20,046 nt of DNA from DASWIG01 sp965371445. GTDB lineage: Bacteria; Acidobacteriota; Thermoanaerobaculia; Multivoradales; J023. Positions 1 through 6,741 of this stretch are shown one piece after another. The stretch covers positions 1-20,046 of the forward strand of contig CBDUYN010000185.1 in the NCBI GenBank assembly GCA_965371445.1, written 5' to 3'. How positions within the stretch are numbered: the stretch's first letter is position 1; every line of letters starts with the position of its first letter. Under the pieces are notes generated by a model, which did no database searches, was not told where the DNA came from, and was given only the letters and a program-made list of their open reading frames with translations. Made by a program: the position numbers and the translations under genes.

Positions 1-48
1 CATAGAGGTACGGGCGTTGTCCTGTTCGGATCTGGGCGCCTTCCGTTA

Positions 49-56
49 CCTCAGCT
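49..56. repeat. Left 8-bp target-site duplication of the ISL3 element
   Basis: CCTCAGCT lies immediately outside the left inverted repeat and is identical to 1391-1398 outside the right one. Eight bases is the duplication length typical of ISL3 transposition. Confidence 0.9.
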
Positions 57-84
57 GGCGCTTCACCACCTTGTGTGGAATTCC
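57..84 (+). repeat. Left terminal inverted repeat of the ISL3 element
   Basis: Begins GGCGCTTCACCACC and continues TTGTGTGGAA. It matches the reverse complement of 1363-1390 at 20 of the first 24 positions; the last four bases do not match. Confidence 0.88.
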
Positions 85-130
85 GGGTAGAAGCCCCCAT
101 TTGGGACTCGAAGGCTGATAGTGTAGGGAC

Positions 131-1381
131 ATGCAAAGCAAAGAGCTATACGAAGGCATCCTTGAACTGGAATGGCCGTGGCGAGTGACCGGCGTGACCC
201 TCTCTGCCAGCGACCGCGAAGTGGTGGTCAAGGTCGAGAACGAAGAACGACGCCACCCGTGCCCGATCTGCGGTGCGGAGTGCGCGCGCCACGATACCAA
301 GCACCGCCGGTGGCGGCATCTGGACACCTGCCAGTTCCAGACGGCCCTGGAGGCCGAGGTCCCGCGGGTGAAATGCCTCCGACATGGCGTCAAGCAACTG
401 CCCGTTCCGTGGGCGGACCGCGGCTCCCGTTTTACGGCGCTATTCGAGCAACAGGTGATCTTGTGGCTCCAAGAGGCGAGCATCTCCGCGGTGGCGGCAC
501 TCTTCGGCCTCAGTTGGAGTGTGGTCGATCGGATCATGCGTGACGCTGTGCGTCGAGGCTTGAAGCGCCAGCGTCGAGAGCTGCCGCGGCACTTGGGGAT
601 CGACGAGACGTCGTTCCAGAAGCGCCACGAGTACGTGACCGTCATCTGTGACCAGGACAAGGGCCACGTGGTCGAGGTGGCTGACGGTCGTTGCTCCAAC
701 ACCGTCGAGGAGTATCTCGGCGACTTTGACGAGGAGACCCGCAGCCGGGTCGAGACGGTGGCAATGGACATGTGGCCCGCTTACATTAGCGCCGTGCGCA
801 AGTGGGTTCCTGGCGCGGAGAAGAAGATCTGCTTCGACAAGTTCCACATGGCTCAGCACCTAGGCGACGCTGTCGACAAGGTCCGTCGTGAAGAGCGTCG
901 CCGGCTCAAGCGGGAGGGCTTGGACGCCCTCAAGGGCACCCGGCACCTCTGGTTGACCAACTCGGATCATCTCAGCATGGAGGGGGGAGAGGAGATCGAG
1001 AGATTGAGGCTTGTGGCAGAGAAGACCGGCCGTGCCTGGGCGCTCAAGGAGATGGCCATGGGCGCTTGGCGGTACCGATCCCGGCACTGGGCCCGAGCCA
1101 CTCTGCTTGATTGGTACAACTGGGCTGTCCGTTCCCGGCTCAAGCCGATGCGCCGGACCGCCAAGACGGTCAAGCGCCACCTCGAGGGCTTGGTCAACGC
1201 GATCTACCACCGTGTCACCAATGCTCGGGCCGAGGGCATCAACTCTCGCATCCAGTGGATCAAGTACACCGGTCGCGGGTTCCGCAATCGAGAGCGCTTT
1301 CGCCGTGCCATCTACTTCCACCTCGGCGGCCTCAATATGGCACCCGAGACTATTGAACCGATCTCTTTCCACACAACTTGA
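131..1381 (+). CDS. ISL3-family transposase
   Basis: A 416-residue DDE transposase that would catalyse cut-and-paste movement of its own element. An N-terminal zinc-binding motif is visible (C44, C47, C51, H54, then C82 and H85), followed by a helix-turn-helix-like segment around residues 115-140. The catalytic triad is readable as D158 in GIDETSF, D213 in MDMWPAY and E368 in NARAEGINSR, all normal for the family, and the length is normal. The ATG at 131 follows a weak AGGGA signal. The TGA stop lies inside the right inverted repeat, as in compact insertion sequences. No frameshift or missing residue is seen, so it is probably active. Confidence 0.95.
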   Translation: MQSKELYEGILELEWPWRVTGVTLSASDREVVVKVENEERRHPCPICGAECARHDTKHRRWRHLDTCQFQTALEAEVPRVKCLRHGVKQLPVPWADRGSRFTALFEQQVILWLQEASISAVAALFGLSWSVVDRIMRDAVRRGLKRQRRELPRHLGIDETSFQKRHEYVTVICDQDKGHVVEVADGRCSNTVEEYLGDFDEETRSRVETVAMDMWPAYISAVRKWVPGAEKKICFDKFHMAQHLGDAVDKVRREERRRLKREGLDALKGTRHLWLTNSDHLSMEGGEEIERLRLVAEKTGRAWALKEMAMGAWRYRSRHWARATLLDWYNWAVRSRLKPMRRTAKTVKRHLEGLVNAIYHRVTNARAEGINSRIQWIKYTGRGFRNRERFRRAIYFHLGGLNMAPETIEPISFHTT

Positions 1382-1390
1382 TGAAGAGCC
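1363..1390 (-). repeat. Right terminal inverted repeat of the ISL3 element
   Basis: Read on the minus strand it begins GGCTCTTCATCAAG followed by TTGTGTGGAA. It pairs with 57-84 and overlaps the stop codon of the transposase. Confidence 0.88.
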
Positions 1391-1398
1391 CCTCAGCT
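1391..1398. repeat. Right 8-bp target-site duplication of the ISL3 element
   Basis: CCTCAGCT, identical to 49-56. Removing 57-1398 restores the pre-insertion sequence. Confidence 0.9.
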
Positions 1399-1460
1399 AT
1401 GCGGTCAACGACGGCAGGGAATGTCGCCTCGATAGGTAGGCGCTCCAGGTGTCGAATCAT
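1391..1460 (-). pseudogene. Possible small reading frame split by the ISL3 insertion
   Basis: If the insertion sequence and one copy of the 8-bp duplication are removed, a minus-strand frame starting at the ATG at 1458-1460 (MIRHLERLPIEAT...) runs without a stop through the junction, continues as EVTEGAQIRTGQRPYLY and leaves the window at position 1. The element therefore may have disrupted a gene. I do not recognise the peptide. It overlaps the integrase remnant in another frame and is short, so it may be a chance open frame. Confidence 0.22.
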
Positions 1461-1866
1461 GAAGTGACATTCGCCGGTCGATGTCGGCCACCCGTCGCCT
1501 GCCGAGCCGTGGAAGGATCACGCGGTCCCACAACTGGCGGTTTCGGTGGACCGTCCTGGGTTTGTTCTTGATCTCCGAGTGCTCCCTCATGTACCTCTCG
1601 GCGAGGTCGGTCATGGTGGGGGCGCCACGGGAAGCCTGGCGCTCGCCGCTCGGGTCCTCACCCTTGCGGGCACGGGCGAGCGTCCCCAGGGCTTCCGCCC
1701 GGGCCTGGTCGACGGTCATCTCGCCGTAGCGCCCCAGGGTGTAGAAGCGCTGCCTGCCCCGTACGCGGTAGGTGACGACGAACGACTTCCGGCCACTCGG
1801 GTAGATCCTGAGGCCGAAGCTCGCGGTCGCGGTGTCCCACAGGTAGGTAGACCAGCGTACCCCAGG
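1405..1866 (-). pseudogene. Tyrosine integrase remnant (N-terminal half only)
   Basis: The minus-strand frame is open from about 1866 to the TGA at 1405. It reads as the arm-type DNA-binding domain of phage or island integrases (DUF4102-like): YLWDTATASFGLRIYPSG, then GRKSFVVTYRVRGRQRFY, TLGRYGEMTVDQARAEAL and ARARKGEDPSGE. The start of the SAM-like core-binding domain follows (DLAERYMREH, RLGRRRVADIDRR). The extreme N-terminus is lost: an in-frame stop lies at 1867-1869. The whole catalytic domain with the R-H-R-Y residues is absent; the frame decays after ADIDRR and the insertion sequence begins 15 bp beyond the stop. A dead integrase suggests that this accessory block entered as a genomic island or prophage. 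Confidence 0.8.
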
Positions 1867-1961
1867 TCAACACATTGGCCTTGTCTTCGCCCCGTGCCGG
1901 CACGTCGTCGGTGGCCTCTCCGCCCCGCCTCTTGCTGGGAGCGCGGGCGTCTCGCCAGCCC

Positions 1962-1990
1962 TTGACCTACCGGCCCGCCACGGATATTCT
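1962..1990 (+). promoter_or_regulatory. Likely sigma-70 promoter of the DUF433/DUF5615 pair
   Basis: TTGACC at 1962-1967 and TATTCT at 1985-1990 are separated by exactly 17 bp, close to consensus. This predicts a start near 1997, about 45 bp before the ATG at 2044. Prediction from sequence only. Confidence 0.55.
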
Positions 1991-2043
1991 CGACAGAGCG
2001 ACGGCTCCGAACAATCTGGCCAGGAAGGCGTTGGAGAAAGCTG

Positions 2044-2292
2044 ATGACATCTCAAGAGCTGCTCGAGCGGATCTCGATCAATCCCAACGTATGCTTTGGG
2101 AAGCCCTGTATCCGTGGTCACCGCATCTGGGTGTCCCTGATCCTCGATTTCCTGGCGTCGGGATCCACGCCGGAGGAGATCCTGAAGGAGTACCCCCAGT
2201 TGGAGAGCGCGGACATCCTGGCCTGCATCGCCTACGGCGCGGAGATGGCACGGGAAAGATACGTGGAGATCCCGCTCGAGAAAGTGTCGTGA
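2044..2292 (+). CDS. DUF433-family antitoxin
   Basis: An 82-residue protein of the DUF433 family. Diagnostic parts are ISINPNVCFGKPCIRGHRIW, SLILDFLASGSTPEEILKEY and the end of the domain, LESADILACIAYGAEMARE. DUF433 proteins usually sit directly upstream of DUF5615 PIN-like toxins and are predicted antitoxins with a winged-helix DNA-binding fold. A GGAG signal at 2033-2036 is 7 bp from the ATG. Its stop overlaps the GTG of the next frame as GTGA (2289-2292), the usual translational coupling of this pair. The length is normal and the gene looks intact although its partner is broken. Confidence 0.88.
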   Translation: MTSQELLERISINPNVCFGKPCIRGHRIWVSLILDFLASGSTPEEILKEYPQLESADILACIAYGAEMARERYVEIPLEKVS

Positions 2293-2384
2293 GACTCAAG
2301 CTCGACGAGAACATCGGCTCTCGCGGGATCGAGGCCCTGCGTGAGGCCGGACACGACGTCGCCACGGTATGGGAGATCAGATAG
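2289..2384 (+). pseudogene. Truncated DUF5615 PIN-like toxin
   Basis: Starts with GTG at 2289, overlapping the antitoxin stop, and reads (M)RLKLDENIGSRGIEALREA then GHDVATVWEIR before a TAG at 2382-2384. This is the first 31 residues of a DUF5615 PIN-like ribonuclease, including the first conserved acidic motif (LDEN). The family is normally about 110-120 residues. The rest, including the later LVTxDxDF-type acidic motif, is not present in any frame nearby. It cannot encode an active toxin. Confidence 0.8.
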
Positions 2385-2409
2385 GATGGGGTCTGGAAGA
2401 CGATACGCC

Positions 2410-2436
2410 GGTCGGGTGAGGAAGCCCAACCCGGCC
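2410..2436. promoter_or_regulatory. Inverted repeat just upstream of the RelB-like gene
   Basis: GGTCGGGT (2410-2417) and ACCCGGCC (2429-2436) form an 8-bp stem with one G-T pair and an 11-base loop. It lies directly before the GGAGG signal at 2441 and could be an autoregulatory operator for the antitoxin or a weak hairpin. There is no T-tract, so a terminator is unlikely. Confidence 0.25.
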
Positions 2437-2450
2437 ATCTGGAGGAAATC

Positions 2451-2684
2451 ATGCCCAAGACCGTGACCATTCACGCGCCCATCGAAGCCGAGCTCAAAGC
2501 GAAGGCCGAAGAGATCCTGGGCCAATTGGGGCTCACGGTGACACAGGCGATCCGCCTGTTCTTTCGTCAGCTCGTCGCACAGGACGGGCTCCCCTTCAGC
2601 CTGTCCTCGCCAAACGAAGAGACCCTCGCGACCTTCCGCGAGACCGACGCACCTCCGGAGCCCCAGCCGTGGACCCCCTGCTGA
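2451..2684 (+). CDS. Orphan RelB/DinJ-type antitoxin
   Basis: A 77-residue protein whose N-terminus (MPKTVTIHAPIEAELKAKAE, then ILGQLGLTVTQAIRLFFRQL) is the ribbon-helix-helix region of the RelB/DinJ family. The later LPFSLSSPNEETLATF segment is the toxin-wrapping part typical of DinJ. The GGAGG at 2441-2445 gives good spacing to the ATG. The normal partner, a RelE/YafQ mRNA interferase, is missing. The last residues (DAPPEPQPWTPC) come from the leader and start of the following NACHT-type N-terminal module, which begins at 2669 in another frame. The gene therefore seems to have been cut at its 3' end by recombination. It may still bind DNA or neutralise a toxin elsewhere. Confidence 0.82.
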   Translation: MPKTVTIHAPIEAELKAKAEEILGQLGLTVTQAIRLFFRQLVAQDGLPFSLSSPNEETLATFRETDAPPEPQPWTPC

Positions 2685-3033
2685 CGACCTTCCTTATCGC
2701 CCCGCTCGCCAAAAAAGCGACCGGCGCCCTCCTCGGCGCCGCCGGACGACGCCTGCGCCGCATCTTCACGGACCCCGAGCGCCAGACCGCCCTCGAACGC
2801 GCCACTGAGGCCGGCATCCTCGCCATGGTCCGGACCGCCCGCGTCGACGAGGAAAGCCGCGTCCACCTCCTCGACGTCCTGCGCCGCTTCTTCACCCACG
2901 AGGACGTCGCCGAGGACGTCGGACGCGCCCTCGTCCCGCTCCTGCGAGGCGACCGCCTCGACCCCCACGAGCTCGAAGAGCTCCTCGCCGAGGCGGGCTA
3001 CGACCCCATCCACCTCTCGGGCTTCGACCCCAC
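2669..3033 (+). repeat. Copy 1 of a ~365-bp near-identical direct repeat
   Basis: Compared by eye, this segment matches 8344-8705 with only scattered single-base differences and one 3-bp difference near the start codon. Partial similarity continues a little upstream of the start codons (GACGCA, then CCCCA and CCGTGGACCCC). Both copies encode the N-terminal module. Direct repeats 5.7 kb apart could recombine and delete the genes between them. Confidence 0.85.
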
Positions 3034-3127
3034 GGTCGGGGGCATCCTTGGCTCCGTGTCGTCGTCTCGGCTTCGACACGGCCGGCATTCGTCAGGCGAC
3101 CAGATTCTGCGATATCCTACGTCTTGA
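2669..3127 (+). pseudogene. Detached N-terminal module of a NACHT-FGE protein
   Basis: A 152-codon frame from GTG at 2669. Residues 1-121 (DPLLTTFLIAPLAKKATGAL through LLAEAGYDPIHLSGFDPT) are almost identical to the first 120 residues of the NACHT-FGE protein at 8344-11580, and similar to the start of the protein at 3142. After SGFDPT the similarity stops, and about 30 unrelated residues run to the stop. The NACHT and FGE parts are gone. It is most likely the stump of a deleted third paralogue, although a free-standing adaptor-like module cannot be excluded. It overlaps the RelB-like frame by 16 bp and ends 14 bp before the next gene. Confidence 0.7.
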
Positions 3128-3141
3128 AGGAGTCCTAAAGC

Positions 3142-6100
3142 GTGAATCCCGCAGCGAGCTTCCCAGTCGCCCCACTCGCCAAGAGGTTGACCGGCGCCAT
3201 CCTCGACGCCGCCGGGCGGCGCCTGCGGCTCGTTTTCGAGGACCCGGAATACCAAACCGCGCTGGAGGGCTGTGTCAAGGCTGGCATGCTGGCCATGGTT
3301 CAGGGGATTCAGGCGGTGTGTGGCGACGAGGGCAGGCACAGCGACCGCTACCTGGCGTTGGGTCGTTTTTTCACATCCGAGGAGGCCGCCAAAGATCTGG
3401 GGCCGGCCTTCTCGCCACTTCTTCAAGGGAGGCCGCTCGACCTGGAGGAGATCGAAGAGCTGATGATCGTGATCAGCTCCGATCCGGAAGCCTCACCCGG
3501 TTTCGATTTCCGACCGAGCTTCACCGCTTTCACCGGAGGCTTCGCCGCCGCGGTCCGCGGGCAAGCGCTTCTGCGTGAAGAGCTCAAGGTGTACGTCCTC
3601 TACGAACGGACGGCCGAGATCCTGCTAGCCGGCTGGGAGAGCCGTCTCCCTGACGATCTACGCGGTGGTGCAGGGGGCCCGGGAAGAGGATGGCTGTCCG
3701 CCGACGCGATGCACACGGCGCTCGAGAGGATGGCCTTCGAGGCCCACGAGCGCCAAGAGAAGGAGGGCTGGCGTTGCGAGGGGGCCGCCGAAATCCCTGG
3801 CGACGACCTGCTCCATGCCCTCGCCGAGCATCTGAGAAGACTCGATCCGGTGCGGCAAGTCGTCGTCGAGCCACAGGCGGGGATTTTGCATCCCGGCGGC
3901 ACCCGGAGCTTCCGCTTTCCTCACCGCACTTTCCAGGAGTACCTGGCGGCACGGTACCTGCTGAAGCAGGGCGAGTATGAGATGATGTTGACGGACCGCG
4001 TACGGCGCGACCTCGCCTGGTGGCGGGATGTCTTCCTGCTGGCAGCTGGGGCGTCGCGGGAGACGCCGCGATTGATCTCCGACCTCGTCGATCACTTGAT
4101 ACCGCACCTGCCCGGGGAGGTCACGTTGACGCCCAGCGTCGCCGAAGAAGCGCGTCTCGCGGCTCAGGCGCTCGAGGAGACCCGTTTCGCGGAACGGGCC
4201 ACCGAGGGCAACGGCCGCTTCGCGGCCACGGTGGAGAGGGTTCGGCATTGGCTGGTGGCGGCCATGAGACTCGGCGCCTCGCTCGACCCGCCGGCCCGAG
4301 CCCGCTGTGGCAGGTCTTTGGCCCGTCTCGGAGATCCTCGCCGCGGGGTGACGAACGCCGAGTCGATCGAGCTTTGCCTGGTACCGGCGGGACCCTTCTG
4401 GATGGGCGGCGACGAGACCGACGATGAACGCCCTCGGCATCTCAACGGGCATCTCGACTACGACTACTGGATGACCCGTTACCCCGTGACCGTGGCACAG
4501 TTTCGCCAATACGAGAGTCCTCACGAGCTCGCAGGGCTCGGCGCCCTGCGAGATTTCGCCAACTTGCCGGTGAGTGGAGTCAGCAGGTCCGACGCCCAGG
4601 ATTTTTGCCGTTGGCTCACCCGCCGGTTGGCCGACCGCGGCGCTTTACCGGCAGGCTTTGAGGTTCGATTGCCCTCGGAAGCCGAATGGGAAAAGGCAGC
4701 ACGCGGGGGTATCGAAATACCCGCACGGCCGCTCGTCAGGGCAGCAACAGAGCTTCAAGAGACTGACCGTTCGGAAACCTTGACTGCAAATCCAAATCCA
4801 CTTCGGAGATATCCCTGGGGGGAAGACTTCGCAAATGACCTATGCAACGGTTCAGCTTCAAATATCCATTCTCTGAGCCCTGTGGGTTGTTTCCCGGAAG
4901 GCGCGAGCGTCTACGGTTGCGAGGATTTGAGCGGTAACCTGCAAGAGTGGACTCGGAGTCTTCACAGCAACGCGTCGGGGCAATTTTCCTATCCCTATGA
5001 CACGCAGGACGGTAGAGAAGACCCTGACGCGGACGCTCCGACATGGGTGCTACGCGGCGGAACGTTTGACGACGAGCCTGGCCGTTTACTGTGTACTTCC
5101 CGATTCCGTCACGGCTCCGAGGGGCGAGAAGTCACTGGCTTCCGCGTCGTGGCCGCACCCGCCCTGGACATAACCTTGAGAGAATTCGCTCAGCTCGTCA
5201 CCTGGGGTAAAGCTCTCCTGGAACGCTGCCGGCTTGACGGTACCAGAGTGATCTCGGCTCGTTCCTTTGGCCCCGGCCGCTGGTTGCTGCGAGCTCATCT
5301 ACCACTCTCTGTTCAGGAGGATTATGGCACGGCTCCGGAGGCCCTGATCCTGGCTGTAGAGGAAACGATTCTGAGCGAGGACCTACGCCAAGCTCGCCGC
5401 GAGGTCTGGGACTACGAATTCAATGTCGACCTTGACTTGTTGATCGTGGTCGAAGATGGCCCGCGGCTGGACGAGAGACTCGGGGGAATGTTCCAATATG
5501 GAGACCAATGGGTGGCTTGGTCGCCTGTGGACGGCATTTTCCCCTCTCTGATCGACAGGTTTCGTAAGTGTCTTCCGGTTCAGGATATCTTCGAGCGCCG
5601 AGACGCTGTTCGTGGGAATCAAGTGATCGGCCGTGCCGAAGTGATCTCGGATCTCTCGCGACGCCTCGCAGGAGGGCAAGCCATCGGAGTCTTCGGGCTG
5701 CGCAAGATCGGCAAGACGACGACGGTTCGTGCCGTCACCGATCGCCTGGATCCGATCAGTGCCCAGCAGGGGCGATTACCCGTCGGGGACTCAGGACACC
5801 GAAACCGCGCGGCGGTGCGGGCTCGTGTCGCATGGCTGGATGCCGGTCACGTTCAGGAAAGGACGCTCGACACGGTGGCCCATCTCCTGCGCTACGTTCT
5901 GGAACGGCGCCTCAGCGCCGAAGATCTCCTGCCGGCCGATGCCGCCGGCTCGGGTTCCGAGCTCACCAAACTCAGAAACGTTCTGGAGAGTGCTCTGAGC
6001 GACACACGTCGTCCCCTCGTCCTGGTCATCGACGAGTACGATCTCCTGTTCGAGGGGAGCGGCGGACAACCAGGTGTCGCGGATCTCGACAAGCTATTCC

Positions 6101-6741
6101 AGATGTTGCGCGCATTCGCCCAGGAGACTTCCCGACTGGCCTTGGCGGTCATCGGCCGGGATCCGATGTTTTTTGAGCGGCCCGAAATGGAAGGACGGAC
6201 CAACCCAATGCTGGGTTGGTTCGTGGCTCGTTGGTTGGGCCCGCTGCCTCCTTTTGACGCCGACACCTTACTGACAAAGCTCGGTCGCCGGGTCGCCCTC
6301 GAAATCGGTCCTCTGACTCGGAAGTCTGCCCTGGACTGGAGCGGCGGGCACCCTATGCTGCATCGGGAATTTGGCTCCGCCTTGCTGAACCGCGCCCGTC
6401 GCGAAAGCGCCGGAGGAATACCTGTTTCCACGGATCCTTTTCATGAAGATTCTTTAGACATATTCCTAGACAGACACGGAGTCATGACGATTTGTCAGGA
6501 AGTGGTTCACCTTCTCTCGAGCCGTTACTGGGAGTCGTACGTGCTGCTGAGCGATCTTGCTTGTAGTGATGCCGCTGAGCTCGGCGCCGCCCTGTCGACG
6601 CCCGCCGCCTGGCACCGGCCTGCAATTCGAATCTTGCGAGATTTCGGACTTCTTCTCGGCACTCGGGATTCGCCCTGGATTCCCAGGGTCTTGCAGTGGT
6701 ATCTCCACACCTTTGAGTCGCAAGAGAAACGACGAGCATGA
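3142..6741 (+). CDS. NACHT-tail / FGE-fold / second STAND ATPase fusion protein
   Basis: A 1199-residue predicted cytoplasmic protein. Residues ~1-155 are the N-terminal helical module shared with the genes at 2669 and 8344. Residues ~155-410 match the helical part that follows a NACHT ATPase (LYERTAEILLAGWESRL, FRFPHRTFQEYLAARYLL). The P-loop, Walker B and sensor segments present in the paralogue are missing in frame: ELKVYV joins LYERT, a loss of about 400 residues. Residues ~410-675 are an FGE-sulfatase/C-type-lectin-like domain (LVPAGPFWMGG, YPVTVAQFRQY, LPSEAEWEKAARGG, LSGNLQEWTRS, LRGGTF, GFRVV) without the catalytic cysteine pair. Residues ~835-1199 are a separate archaeal-ATPase/STAND-like domain with Walker A GLRKIGKTTT (~851-858) and Walker B LVLVIDEYDLLF (~959-970). 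The GTG at 3142 follows AAGGAG and matches the start of the paralogues. Likely a switch or sensor in a conflict system; function inferred. Confidence 0.85.
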   Translation: MNPAASFPVAPLAKRLTGAILDAAGRRLRLVFEDPEYQTALEGCVKAGMLAMVQGIQAVCGDEGRHSDRYLALGRFFTSEEAAKDLGPAFSPLLQGRPLDLEEIEELMIVISSDPEASPGFDFRPSFTAFTGGFAAAVRGQALLREELKVYVLYERTAEILLAGWESRLPDDLRGGAGGPGRGWLSADAMHTALERMAFEAHERQEKEGWRCEGAAEIPGDDLLHALAEHLRRLDPVRQVVVEPQAGILHPGGTRSFRFPHRTFQEYLAARYLLKQGEYEMMLTDRVRRDLAWWRDVFLLAAGASRETPRLISDLVDHLIPHLPGEVTLTPSVAEEARLAAQALEETRFAERATEGNGRFAATVERVRHWLVAAMRLGASLDPPARARCGRSLARLGDPRRGVTNAESIELCLVPAGPFWMGGDETDDERPRHLNGHLDYDYWMTRYPVTVAQFRQYESPHELAGLGALRDFANLPVSGVSRSDAQDFCRWLTRRLADRGALPAGFEVRLPSEAEWEKAARGGIEIPARPLVRAATELQETDRSETLTANPNPLRRYPWGEDFANDLCNGSASNIHSLSPVGCFPEGASVYGCEDLSGNLQEWTRSLHSNASGQFSYPYDTQDGREDPDADAPTWVLRGGTFDDEPGRLLCTSRFRHGSEGREVTGFRVVAAPALDITLREFAQLVTWGKALLERCRLDGTRVISARSFGPGRWLLRAHLPLSVQEDYGTAPEALILAVEETILSEDLRQARREVWDYEFNVDLDLLIVVEDGPRLDERLGGMFQYGDQWVAWSPVDGIFPSLIDRFRKCLPVQDIFERRDAVRGNQVIGRAEVISDLSRRLAGGQAIGVFGLRKIGKTTTVRAVTDRLDPISAQQGRLPVGDSGHRNRAAVRARVAWLDAGHVQERTLDTVAHLLRYVLERRLSAEDLLPADAAGSGSELTKLRNVLESALSDTRRPLVLVIDEYDLLFEGSGGQPGVADLDKLFQMLRAFAQETSRLALAVIGRDPMFFERPEMEGRTNPMLGWFVARWLGPLPPFDADTLLTKLGRRVALEIGPLTRKSALDWSGGHPMLHREFGSALLNRARRESAGGIPVSTDPFHEDSLDIFLDRHGVMTICQEVVHLLSSRYWESYVLLSDLACSDAAELGAALSTPAAWHRPAIRILRDFGLLLGTRDSPWIPRVLQWYLHTFESQEKRRA

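Larger units (their letters stand above)
57..1390 (+). mobile_element. Complete ISL3-family insertion sequence
   Basis: A 1334-bp insertion sequence carrying one transposase gene. Its ends are imperfect inverted repeats: the left end reads GGCGCTTCACCACC then TTGTGTGGAA, and the right end read on the minus strand is GGCTCTTCATCAAG then TTGTGTGGAA. That is 20 of 24 matches, including an exact 10-bp block. The element is flanked by the same 8 bp, CCTCAGCT, at 49-56 and 1391-1398. ISL3 elements are known to duplicate 8 bp of target, so family, termini and duplication agree. The intact gene and perfect duplication suggest a fairly recent insertion. Confidence 0.93.

Noticed and set aside
1876..1890. 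15-bp inverted match with 12726-12740 (GCGAAGACAAGGCCA) as island end repeats
   Set aside because: A 15-bp match in 20 kb of GC-rich DNA is expected by chance with fair probability, one copy lies just beyond the open frame of the integrase remnant, and flanking bases do not match.
1867..2384. Overlapping open frames (1867-2121 minus, 1875-2384 plus)
   Set aside because: They lack domains and overlap the clear DUF433/DUF5615 pair in other frames; only the last 31 codons of the plus frame, from GTG 2289, are meaningful.
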